Shown here: piece by piece, positions 7,116-13,686 of the stretch
Layout of the letters: each line of letters begins with the position of its first letter
Position numbering within the stretch: the first letter of the stretch is position 1
Source: JAVBSX01 sp051660685
GTDB taxonomy: Bacteria > Planctomycetota > Planctomycetia > Pirellulales > Thermoguttaceae
Length of the DNA: 14,270 bases
Direction: 5' to 3'
NCBI GenBank assembly: GCA_051660685.1
Contig: JBOFQB010000070.1
Span: 1 to 14,270, forward strand
Translations under genes and position numbers: made by a program
Notes under the pieces: model-generated
What the model was told of the DNA's origin: nothing
Databases searched by the model: none
The model's input: the letters and a program-made list of their open reading frames with translations, nothing else

Positions 7116-7553
7116 ATGTCATTTAAGGTGCTTATTGCGGATGATAACCCAACAAATGTTGAGTTGTTAGAAGCCTATCTTGCCGGTTGTGATTATGACA
7201 TCGAAATAGCGGTTGACGGTCAGGATACACTGGACAAAACAGCATCCTTTGAGCCGGATTTGATACTGCTTGACATTATGATGCCGAAATTGAGCGGATT
7301 TGAGGTTTGTGAACGACTCAAAAGTGATCCTAAGCGTAAAGACATTATGATTCTTATGGTAACGGCGTTGTCCGATTTGGGGGACATTGAAAGAGCCGTA
7401 CATGCCGGTTGTGATGATTATTTGAGTAAACCGGTTAACAAGCATGAATTGATAAAACGGGCGGACAACCTACTTCGGTTGCGACATGTAACGGACGAAT
7501 TGGAACGTTTGCGTCGGTATATCGATCAAATGGAGGAAGACAGTTCACTTTGA
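7116..7553 (+). CDS. Single-domain response regulator (CheY/DivK-like receiver)
   Basis: A stand-alone phosphoacceptor domain of two-component signalling, 145 residues long. It has the full set of receiver residues: acidic pair Asp9-Asp10, phosphoacceptor Asp53 in LLDIMMP, Thr83 and Lys105 in SKP. After the receiver, about residues 115-142 form a charged helix or coiled coil (RLRHVTDELERLRRYIDQ) that may dimerise. There is no output domain, so it should act by binding a partner protein. The ATG at 7116 is chosen because the receiver fold starts at once and GAGGGAAGAG precedes it. An ATG at 7101 and a GTG at 6996 are in frame. No histidine kinase is seen in the window. It differs from the neighbouring NtrC-like protein in keeping every catalytic residue. 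Confidence 0.92.
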   Translation: MSFKVLIADDNPTNVELLEAYLAGCDYDIEIAVDGQDTLDKTASFEPDLILLDIMMPKLSGFEVCERLKSDPKRKDIMILMVTALSDLGDIERAVHAGCDDYLSKPVNKHELIKRADNLLRLRHVTDELERLRRYIDQMEEDSSL

Positions 7554-7723
7554 ATAGGGACGCAATGAACTGGAATTCCTTCCCGTTTTCTGCCTGATCC
7601 CTGTTCTTTCGTCCATGATGCCCCGCACCATTATTCCGTGCTGTCATGTTCTCTCGCTGTCATATTTTCTGCTGTTGTGTTCTCTTGTTGCGTTCCCTGT
7701 TGTAGTCATTTCAGTTCGAGTTT

Positions 7724-9913
7724 ATGACGTTTATTTCCTTCCCTCTTTTTTTGGGCGGACTTGTTGCAGCCGGGATTCCGATCCTGCTGCACCTGATGAT
7801 GAGGGGGGTTCCCAAACGGCTTGATTTTCCTCCTCTTCGATTTCTTCAGAAAAAAGAACAACAGTATCATCGCGCGCTGAAACTCCGTCATTTGCTTCTT
7901 TTGTTCCTAAGAGTTAGCTTATTGATCCTCTTAGGACTTGCTCTTGCACGACCGGGAATTCATTGGGGCGACGCAAAAGGACCTCCAAAATTTCTTTCAT
8001 CATTCGGTTCACAAGAATCTCCGGTTGCGGTCGCTCTTGTGATTGACAATTCGCCAAGAATGAATTTACAGAAGGAAAACAAAACCCGGTTGGACGTCGC
8101 GCAAGAGGAAGCCTGTTGGGTTTTGTCGCAATTGCCCGAACAAAGCGAAATCGCCGTTGTAACCGGTTTACAAGTCAATGACACCTTTGAAATTGACTCG
8201 GTTGCAGCATTAGAACGTGTTCAACGAATTGCGATCAACGACGCAGGTCGATCTGTTGGAGAATCCGTTCGTGAAGCGATTCGCGTCCTTAAAAATAGCG
8301 AGTTGGAATCGAAAGAGTTGTACATTTTCAGCGATTTGACTGCCGAAAGTTGGCCGAACGAATTGGCTGCATCTGTTCTTGCCCAACAAGAAGGAATTCG
8401 AGTCTACATTTTTGATGTTGGCGTTGAAAAACCCCATAATTCGGGAATTGCAAAGCTGACTCTTTCGGAAGAGGTCTTGTCGGCTCAAAGTCCCTTACAA
8501 TGTGAGATCGACCTTGTACATTATGGAAACCCCGAATCTCGAATCGTGGAATTGGTTTTGCAGGACCCGAATCGAAAAGAGGACGAAGCGGAACAACGAC
8601 GATCCTCGCAAATCGTTGAATTCTCGCAAGGGACAAACAAACAGACGGTCCATTTTTTGATTCCGACTCTTCCTGTCGGGCTTCATCAGGGGGTGATTCG
8701 GTTCACAACATCAGATGCTTTTCCGCAAGACGATCAGGTTTTCTTAACGGTTGAGGTTCGTCCTGCTTGGAAAATCCTCCTTGTTGCATCTGAACCAACA
8801 AAACAACATGCCCGATTCTTTCGTGAAGCAATTGATCCAAGTACACTTCGTCAAGCGAGCGACTCGGCATTCCAAACCGAAGTTCTTTCTTGGACCCGTT
8901 TTCAAGGGCAGACGGGTTCGGATTGGGACAAGTATCAGGCGATTTGTCTGCTCGACCCCCTTCCTTTAGAACAGGGACTTTGGAAAAAATTGGCCGATTA
9001 CGTTTCTCGCGGACATGGACTCGGGTTGTTTTTTGGGCGCAACGCCAATCCGCCCGCTTCCTTCCAAGACCCTGTTGCTGTTGAGTTAATTGGGGGAAAA
9101 CTGTCGCAAATCTCTCAACCCGAATCAGCCGTTTTTTTTGCTCCTGATAATCTCCAAGTTCCCGTTCTGTCCGCCTTTCATCTCTTATCCAACATCAACG
9201 AAATTCCTTGGGAATTGCAGCCGGTTTTCACTTTTTGGCAATTGACCGATTGGGTTCAAACAGCGGTCGTTGAAATCAAGTATTCGGACGGAAAACCGGC
9301 GATTCTGACCCGATCCTTAGGACAAGGGGTTGTGTTGTCCTCAACAACCCCTTTTTCTGACTCTCCTAACGCCGATCCCTGGAATCTTTTGCCGGTTGGT
9401 GAAAATTCTTGGATATTTGTAGGACTTGCAGAAGGAATTGCCCGATTGTTAGTCGGAGCAGCCGAACAATCGTACAACTTTTATGTCAGTCAAACGGCAA
9501 CACTTCACCTCAAGGAAAAAGAGATTCCGCCGACCCTTATGCTGACTCTTCCGGACGGAAATGGTGTTCGCTTAACCGTTGAAACATCCAAACGACAGGT
9601 CCGATTTGGCGGGACAGAGCAAATCGGCCAATACCGATTACGTTCAGCAGGGACACAAGGACTGGAAAGTGGTTTCAGTATCAACCTGAAACCGGAATCA
9701 CTGAGTCTAACCCGAATTGATTCCGAACAGTTGGACAAGTATTTTGGCGAGAAGAAGTACCAATTGGCCCAAAACCGCTCAGACATCGAACGTGTTGTTT
9801 CTCGCGGTCGAACGGGTTGGGAACTCTTTCCTTACATCACGCTTCTGATTTGTGCCCTTTTCCTTTGTGAAAACATCCTCTCGAACCGGTTTTATACCGC
9901 ACAACGCCAATAG
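7724..9913 (+). CDS. BatA/VWA-type membrane protein
   Basis: A 729-residue membrane-anchored protein of the kind often called BatA-domain protein in planctomycetes. Two N-terminal transmembrane helices (about 5-25 and 55-75) frame the BatA N-terminal motif PILLHLMMR. A von Willebrand A-like domain follows (about 100-235) with VALVIDNSP (103-111) and YIFSDL (200-205). The MIDAS motif is DNSPR rather than DxSxS, so metal binding may be weakened. Residues 350-440 (KILLVASEP ... YVSRGHGLGLFFG) look like a glutamine-amidotransferase-like fold. A last transmembrane segment lies near 702-718. The ATG at 7724 has no clear Shine-Dalgarno site but gives the expected first helix. In many genomes such genes follow moxR and DUF58 genes, but neither is seen here. 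The molecular role is unknown and is probably envelope-related protein assembly. Confidence 0.8.
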   Translation: MTFISFPLFLGGLVAAGIPILLHLMMRGVPKRLDFPPLRFLQKKEQQYHRALKLRHLLLLFLRVSLLILLGLALARPGIHWGDAKGPPKFLSSFGSQESPVAVALVIDNSPRMNLQKENKTRLDVAQEEACWVLSQLPEQSEIAVVTGLQVNDTFEIDSVAALERVQRIAINDAGRSVGESVREAIRVLKNSELESKELYIFSDLTAESWPNELAASVLAQQEGIRVYIFDVGVEKPHNSGIAKLTLSEEVLSAQSPLQCEIDLVHYGNPESRIVELVLQDPNRKEDEAEQRRSSQIVEFSQGTNKQTVHFLIPTLPVGLHQGVIRFTTSDAFPQDDQVFLTVEVRPAWKILLVASEPTKQHARFFREAIDPSTLRQASDSAFQTEVLSWTRFQGQTGSDWDKYQAICLLDPLPLEQGLWKKLADYVSRGHGLGLFFGRNANPPASFQDPVAVELIGGKLSQISQPESAVFFAPDNLQVPVLSAFHLLSNINEIPWELQPVFTFWQLTDWVQTAVVEIKYSDGKPAILTRSLGQGVVLSSTTPFSDSPNADPWNLLPVGENSWIFVGLAEGIARLLVGAAEQSYNFYVSQTATLHLKEKEIPPTLMLTLPDGNGVRLTVETSKRQVRFGGTEQIGQYRLRSAGTQGLESGFSINLKPESLSLTRIDSEQLDKYFGEKKYQLAQNRSDIERVVSRGRTGWELFPYITLLICALFLCENILSNRFYTAQRQ

Positions 9914-10028
9914 AATCCCGCTCAAAACGGAGTTTTAACGTCCGGCTTGCGCCGGGCTGGAGCATTTCAATAATTGGTATACACATTGCATGTATTTTTG
10001 ACGCACAAATTCAAGGACTGCATCTCTT

Positions 10029-10126
10029 AGCTGCATAGCAGCGACCTTTTTGTAGCCCGGGGTGAAGCGCAGCGAAACCCCGGGTTCAATGAACCCCCAC
10101 AAAAATGAGCTGCGTAGCAGCGACCT
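10029..10126. repeat. Direct-repeat-bounded palindromic element
   Basis: Two 19-base copies of AGCTGCRTAGCAGCGACCT (10029-10047 and 10108-10126, one difference) bound a CCCGGGGT/ACCCCGGG hairpin (10056-10084). A third related copy is inverted at 10212-10230. Confidence 0.65.
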
Positions 10127-10135
10127 AAATATGTC

Positions 10136-10208
10136 GTTTAGCCGCAGAACGACGTTCTGCGTGTTTTGGGCAGTTCAGAACGCGCGATACGTTGTATCGC
10201 GGCTAAAC
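10136..10208. repeat. REPIN-like inverted pair of REP palindromes
   Basis: Both ends, read inward, begin GTTTAGCCGC. The left unit continues AGAAC-GAC-GTTCT-GCG and the right unit GATAC-AAC-GTATC-GCG. The layout is the same but the stem sequences differ and remain paired. This matches the architecture of REPINs/BIMEs mobilised by RAYT transposases in other bacteria. No RAYT gene is present here. Confidence 0.65.
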
Positions 10209-10211
10209 ATT

Positions 10212-10230
10212 AGGTCGCTCCGACGGAGCT
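10212..10230 (-). repeat. Inverted copy of the AGCGACCT unit
   Basis: On the minus strand it reads AGCTCCGTCGGAGCGACCT, sharing the AGCT start and AGCGACCT end with the copies at 10029 and 10108. The centre CTCCGTCGGAG is a perfect small hairpin. Confidence 0.55.
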
Positions 10231-10252
10231 TGCGTTAATGGGAGGAACGGAA

Positions 10253-11188
10253 CTAACTTTGATCGCAGTCCGTCACATAATCAATGTCCTCAACATCATC
10301 ATAGTAGATTTTACTGATCGGCAATTCAACGATTCCGCGACCTCCTGCTGCTTGTAATCGCGCAATCAGTGCAGCATCCCGAACTTGTCGTTCAGGAACA
10401 ACAACAAGAATGTCCAGACTCTTTCCGTCTGCCAATTCACTGACTGTTGGACTTTGGAGAGCCGGAATCAACTGTTCCTCTTGCACTTTTCGATAATCAT
10501 CTTTGCTCATGTTAATCATTAAACAGACCTGTTTTTCGGCGTTAATGACCCCGCAAAGCATCGTTTTGAGCAATTTGATCTTGTTCCGTTTCCAATCATC
10601 TTTCCAAGTCTCGTGATTGGCAATCAGCCGAACGGTACTCTGCAACACTTCGTCCACAATCCGCAAATTGTTCGCGCGAAGTGAACTCCCGGTTTCTGTC
10701 ACTTCAACAATTGCGTCAGCGAGATGGGGCGGTTTCACTTCGGTTGCTCCCCAACTGAATTCAACATTGGCGGACACTCCATGTCGGGCGAGATAATCTT
10801 TGGTGATCTGGACGACTTCCGTTGCAATTGTCTTTCCTTGCAAATCGTGAACCGATTGAATGTGCGAATTTTGCGGGACACACAAAACCCAACGAACGGG
10901 TTTTCTGGACACTTTGGAAAATTCGAGTTTTGCAACATGTCGGACTTTATCGATTTTTTGGGTTTCAACGATCCAATCCCGACCTGTCAAACCGACATCG
11001 AGAATACCATCTGCGACGTAAATGGGCATTTCCTGGGCGCGAACCAAAAGACATTCGATTTCGGGATCATCAATCGAGGGGACATAACTGCGTGAACTGA
11101 CCCGAATATTCCAACCGGCCTGACGAAATAGTTCAAAGGTTGCTTCTTGCAAACTTCCAGCTGGAATTCCCAATTTTAATACGGACAT
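10253..11188 (-). CDS. hisG: ATP phosphoribosyltransferase, long (HisG-L) form
   Basis: Catalyses the first step of histidine synthesis, joining ATP and PRPP to phosphoribosyl-ATP in the cytoplasm. It has 311 residues, the length of the long form that works without HisZ and carries its own regulatory domain. The start reads KLGIPAGSLQEAT, followed by GLTGRDW (66-72). The PRPP-binding loop is seen in ADAIVEVTETGSSLRAN (157-173), with ETGSSL at 165-170. The C-terminal ACT-like regulatory domain (about 215-311), the histidine feedback site in the family, ends in GIVELPISKIYYD. The ATG at 11188 has AAGG seven bases upstream. No other his gene is in the window, so this is an isolated copy. The gene ends facing the BatA-like gene across a repeat-filled gap. 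Confidence 0.95.
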   Translation of the reverse strand: MSVLKLGIPAGSLQEATFELFRQAGWNIRVSSRSYVPSIDDPEIECLLVRAQEMPIYVADGILDVGLTGRDWIVETQKIDKVRHVAKLEFSKVSRKPVRWVLCVPQNSHIQSVHDLQGKTIATEVVQITKDYLARHGVSANVEFSWGATEVKPPHLADAIVEVTETGSSLRANNLRIVDEVLQSTVRLIANHETWKDDWKRNKIKLLKTMLCGVINAEKQVCLMINMSKDDYRKVQEEQLIPALQSPTVSELADGKSLDILVVVPERQVRDAALIARLQAAGGRGIVELPISKIYYDDVEDIDYVTDCDQS

Positions 11189-11255
11189 TATTCGGCCTTA
11201 CTCTCTGAAAATAGGTAAAAAACAGGTAATAGGAGACACTCGCGTCTCTGCTCGG

Positions 11256-11284
11256 CAGATACAGTGTACCTGATGCACTCTCAA
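11256..11284 (-). promoter_or_regulatory. Weak predicted promoter of hisG
   Basis: On the minus strand TTGAGA (5 of 6) is followed after 17 bases by TATCTG (only 3 of 6). The leader would be about 60 bases and would contain a small GAGAC/GTCTC stem (11232-11247). I see no histidine-rich leader peptide, so classical attenuation is not supported. Confidence 0.2.
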
Positions 11285-11353
11285 ACGGCAAAACAGACCT
11301 CTTGATTTTATCTGATTTCGTAAAACCCGACAAGGGAGAGAGGAACGGAGAAT

Positions 11354-11364
11354 GAACGGTCTCC
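11354..11364 (+). repeat. Left target-site duplication of MITE copy A
   Basis: GAACGGTCTCC here matches GAACGGTCCCC at 11536-11546 at 10 of 11 positions, and both directly touch the ends of the 171-bp element. Confidence 0.6.
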
Positions 11365-11535
11365 CAGACTGCTAACAAGTTTGGTTTTGCGATTTGAACC
11401 GAGCCGGGTTGGACGGGTTTGTTTTTACCACTAAAGACACGAAAAACGGTATTTTGTGAGGTTTTCGTGTTTTTTGTGATTTTCGTAGTTCAAAAATGAA
11501 AAGGACTCCTTTTCGCAAAATTTGTTAACGGACTG
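11365..11535 (+). mobile_element. 171-bp MITE, copy A
   Basis: A non-coding element with ends CAGACTGCTAAC and, reading in from the right, CAGTCCGTTAAC (9 of 12 matches), continuing as ACAAGTTT/ACAAATTTT. It aligns without gaps to the reverse complement of 13496-13666 with 11 differences by my count. Internal motifs are also mirrored (TTGAACC and GGTTCAA types, ACACGAAAA/TTTTCGTGT), so the whole element can fold into a long imperfect hairpin. It is flanked by 11-bp direct repeats. The right one ends four bases from the Nudix gene's stop codon. It encodes no protein, so it would need a transposase in trans. The end sequence and 10-11 bp duplication are compatible with IS4-family transposition, which is an inference. 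Confidence 0.8.
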
Positions 11536-11546
11536 GAACGGTCCCC
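11536..11546 (+). repeat. Right target-site duplication of MITE copy A
   Basis: GAACGGTCCCC pairs with the copy at 11354-11364 (one difference) and lies between the element and the Nudix stop codon. Confidence 0.6.
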
Positions 11547-11550
11547 AATG

Positions 11551-12174
11551 TTATTTTGCCGCAAAAAGGGCGTTGAGACAGATTGCCGACCATGTTTCAA
11601 AGCGGGAAAGGTCGCTTAACAATTCCGCAACCGGTTGAAATCCACTTTCGATAATGTCCGGTTCATTGGGCTGCATGTTCGGCTCGACCAGTTCAAAACG
11701 ATGAACAATCCCAAGATGAACACGTCCGACTTCGGTTTCATCATCGTTAATCAAACCAACACATTTTTCGGTGTAGGGTGAAAATAACCGAACCTCTTCC
11801 TGTAATTCCCGGTTCATTCCTTCCTTGTAATAATCACCCTCTTTTGCCCCTTGCACATCATCCAACGAAATATGTCCCCCTATCCCAATACTTTGCTTAT
11901 GATGCAATCGGGATTCTCCCTGTCCTTTTCCGCGAACATAGCGAAACAATGAAACCTGACCGGTTTGATCCGTCCAAGAAAAAATCATGTAAGGAATCAA
12001 CTGTTTGAATTCCGGGTTCTGTTCGGCTTCACTCCGCTTCATAAACCGAACATGTTCAGGAGAGAGCAACTGGTCGCGGTATTGGTCAATTTGGCTGCAA
12101 AAACCTTGAAAATGCCCCATTTTGACAAACAGGGAACGGGGAATAACGAGGACGCTTTCTTCGGGAAGGGACAT
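11551..12174 (-). CDS. Nudix-type phosphoesterase (COG4112-like)
   Basis: A 207-residue protein with a Nudix hydrolase core, expected to cleave a nucleoside-diphosphate-type bond; the substrate is unknown. The central part shows SIGIGGHIS (95-103) and the helix MNRELQEEVRL (120-130), which carries the metal-binding RE..EE set (Arg122, Glu123, Glu126, Glu127). The canonical box GX5EX7REUXEEXGU is not complete: the Gly before the last hydrophobic residue is Arg129, and the upstream Gly and Glu positions do not match (the latter is Asp114). The opening VLVIPRSLF and the overall length recall the COG4112 predicted phosphoesterases. The ATG at 12174 lacks a clear Shine-Dalgarno site. Copy A of the MITE abuts the 3' end, and a four-hairpin repeat fills the upstream gap, so the gene probably has its own transcription unit. 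Confidence 0.75.
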   Translation of the reverse strand: MSLPEESVLVIPRSLFVKMGHFQGFCSQIDQYRDQLLSPEHVRFMKRSEAEQNPEFKQLIPYMIFSWTDQTGQVSLFRYVRGKGQGESRLHHKQSIGIGGHISLDDVQGAKEGDYYKEGMNRELQEEVRLFSPYTEKCVGLINDDETEVGRVHLGIVHRFELVEPNMQPNEPDIIESGFQPVAELLSDLSRFETWSAICLNALFAAK

Positions 12175-12257
12175 GAGGAAAATTTGAATTGGGGGGAACA
12201 GGTTTTAGACCGGGTTAGAGACTACAACGCAGATTTTGAAATACGGTTTAATATTCC

Positions 12258-12480
12258 AGACCACAACACTGTTTTTTTTGCAAACGATTGGAAATTTTTT
12301 GATCCGGTTCCGCAACTCCGTCGGAGTTGTCGAATGGTAGTAACAACGAAAAAAATAATTATGAACCCCGTCGGGGTTCCACAAATTGTTCAAATTGTTC
12401 AAAAAAACAATCGAAAACCCCGACGGGGTTTGAATTCGCATTACAAGCGTTTACTACCAATCGACAGTCCCGACGGGACT
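12258..12480 (+). repeat. Four-hairpin interspersed repeat, copy 2
   Basis: A T8 run is followed by the stems CAACTCC/GGAGTTG (12313-12329), GAACCCC/GGGGTTC (12363-12379), AAACCCC/GGGGTTT (12415-12431) and AGTCCC/GGGACT (12466-12480). It matches copy 1 (6748-6971) in order and orientation. Stems 1 and 2 are conserved, stem 3 is more perfect here, and stem 4 has a different sequence but still pairs. It occupies most of the 381-base gap between the Nudix start and the DUF1080 stop. Confidence 0.75.
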
Positions 12481-12555
12481 GAGAGAGCGACAATAACACC
12501 TTTATACGACGATTGAGAACACCCCATTTACTGAACTGATTTGAGAATCGGGGGA

Positions 12556-13287
12556 CTACTTTTCCCCGAGCAACGTTTGATACTCGTCCTCATTCTTGAT
12601 TTCCTTGACCCGAATCGTTCGGAATTCAACGGGATCATTATGTCCAAGAAAACCAATCAACCCCGATTTGTTAAAAACATGATTCGGATTGTCCTTGTCC
12701 ATACACTTCTTTTTCCCCTCAATAAAATCCGTCATGTCCGTCTCGACAATCACCTGATCGTTGCAAATCACCCTGATGTTGTTTCCAAACGCAAGAATTT
12801 CCATACTGTTCCAATCCCCAACCGGACGAAGAGAACCGCGTTTTGCGGGAACAAATCGATAAATGGAACCATGATACTGATAAGGCTCAAGACTTTTGTA
12901 CTGATCGGCAGTATCGTCAAGAATCTGGACTTCATGTCCGTCATAAGCGGGATTAGCACCTAGTTTGGTTCGGATTCCAACACCATTATTTCCGCCCGGG
13001 GGGAGTTTGAAGTCAAAACGGAAAACAAAATCTCCAAACTCTTTTTTCGTCAGGAAATTTCCCCCCCTGTTACAACGAATCAGGTCGTCAACCACTTTGT
13101 AACCCCGGACATCTCCTTGCCAAATCTCTTTGTCAATTGTTTTTCCGTCAAATAACAGTTCAAAACCTTCCTCCTGCTCTCTTGCCGAAAGTGTGTTCGG
13201 TTCCCGCCCCGCTTCTTCTTTTGCAGAGAGCGTATAACACGAGAAAAACAAGGAAAGGACTACAAAAAAACAGCTGATTTTTTTCAT
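12556..13287 (-). CDS. Secreted DUF1080 protein (3-keto-disaccharide hydrolase-like fold)
   Basis: A 243-residue exported protein. The signal peptide MKKISCFFVVLSLFFSCYTLSA has a likely cut after Ala22. The DUF1080 domain fills residues about 41-232: GFELLFDG (41-48), GGNFLTKKEFGDFVFRFDF (75-93), GGNNGVGIR (98-106), GHEVQILDD (117-125) and the closing SGLIGFLGHNDPVEFRTIRV (208-227). The family has a concanavalin-like beta-sandwich; some members hydrolyse 3-keto-glucosides, and many occur in planctomycetes. The ATG at 13287 has AAGGAG six bases upstream and gives a clean signal peptide, so it is preferred to a GTG at 13338. A promoter with an exact TATAAT lies at 13438-13465. Which sugar it acts on cannot be read from the sequence. 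Confidence 0.9.
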   Translation of the reverse strand: MKKISCFFVVLSLFFSCYTLSAKEEAGREPNTLSAREQEEGFELLFDGKTIDKEIWQGDVRGYKVVDDLIRCNRGGNFLTKKEFGDFVFRFDFKLPPGGNNGVGIRTKLGANPAYDGHEVQILDDTADQYKSLEPYQYHGSIYRFVPAKRGSLRPVGDWNSMEILAFGNNIRVICNDQVIVETDMTDFIEGKKKCMDKDNPNHVFNKSGLIGFLGHNDPVEFRTIRVKEIKNEDEYQTLLGEK

Positions 13288-13437
13288 TGTTGACTCCTTG
13301 AAAAAAGGGGAAATAACAATTGCGACAATTACGCTCACATGACCTCAATTGTCCGGGACACATTTAGCAAGATCAGCAAGTGATATTCTTACAAAGGGAA
13401 CGGGACAAGAGAAAGAGCAGGACGAAGCGACCTGACT

Positions 13438-13465
13438 ATTATAAACAATCTGGTTAGGATGACCA
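13438..13465 (-). promoter_or_regulatory. Predicted promoter of the DUF1080 gene with overlapping palindrome
   Basis: On the minus strand TGGTCA (4 of 6) is followed after 16 bases by an exact TATAAT, giving a leader of about 145 bases. A CTGGT-N7-ACCAG inverted repeat (13450-13466) covers the -35 box and much of the spacer, where a repressor or activator could bind. Confidence 0.4.
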
Positions 13466-13485
13466 GAGTCTCTCGCAGAATTCAA

Positions 13486-13495
13486 CACAGTTGCC
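13486..13495 (+). repeat. Left target-site duplication of MITE copy B
   Basis: CACAGTTGCC is repeated exactly at 13667-13676. One more C on each side would make it 11 bases, but that base can also be counted as part of the element. Confidence 0.65.
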
Positions 13496-13666
13496 CAATC
13501 CGTTAACAAGTTTTGCGCAAAGGAGCAATTATCATTTTTGAACCACGAAAATCACAAAAAACACGAAAACCTCACAAAATACCGTTTTTCGTGTCTTTAG
13601 TGGTAAAAACAAACCCGTCTGACCCGGCTCGGTTCAAAGCGCAAAACCAAACTTGTTAGCAGTCTG
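13496..13666 (-). mobile_element. 171-bp MITE, copy B
   Basis: The inverted relative of 11365-11535, of the same length and aligning without gaps. On the minus strand it starts CAGACTGCTAACAAG; the other end, read inward on the plus strand, is CAATCCGTTAACAAG. It sits upstream of the DUF1080 promoter, and its other edge is 20 bases beyond the DUF721 stop. The flanking duplication CACAGTTGCC differs from that of copy A, so the two copies entered separately. Most differences from copy A cluster in one block near the CAATCCG end (13520-13532). Confidence 0.8.
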
Positions 13667-13676
13667 CACAGTTGCC
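13667..13676 (+). repeat. Right target-site duplication of MITE copy B
   Basis: An exact match to 13486-13495, directly touching the element and 11 bases from the DUF721 stop codon. Confidence 0.65.
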
Positions 13677-13686
13677 CTTCTCTTGG

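Larger units (their letters stand above)
9914..10252. other. Convergent gap filled with palindromic repeats
   Basis: This lies between the ends of the BatA-like gene and hisG and contains no gene. It holds AAAAC/GTTTT (9924-9936) and CCGGC/GCCGG (9942-9955) stems after the BatA-like stop. A GCTGC...AGCGACCT unit appears three times, and a CCCGGGGT/ACCCCGGG stem lies at 10056-10084. The REPIN-like element at 10136-10208 completes the set. None of the stems has a good U-tract on either strand, so termination of both genes must rest on the stems themselves or on Rho. Confidence 0.6.

Noticed and set aside
7600..7723. Frame opening MMPRTIIPCCHV upstream of the BatA-like gene as a separate small membrane protein
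   Set aside because: It overlaps the true gene in another frame and ends inside it. The hydrophobic run is short and has no start signal.
10029..10230. CRISPR-like array in the BatA-hisG gap
   Set aside because: There are only three repeat units, one of them inverted, and their spacers are palindromic. No cas gene is present.
12205..12441. Small minus-strand frame within the four-hairpin repeat, with a similar frame in the other copy (6715-6936)
   Set aside because: Both frames owe their similarity to the shared palindromic DNA, start differently and have no binding site.
11365..13666. Composite transposon with the two 171-bp elements as ends and Nudix plus DUF1080 as cargo
   Set aside because: Each copy has its own, different flanking duplication, and the outermost flanks (GAACGGTCTCC and CACAGTTGCCC) do not match. 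This fits two separate insertions rather than one composite move.
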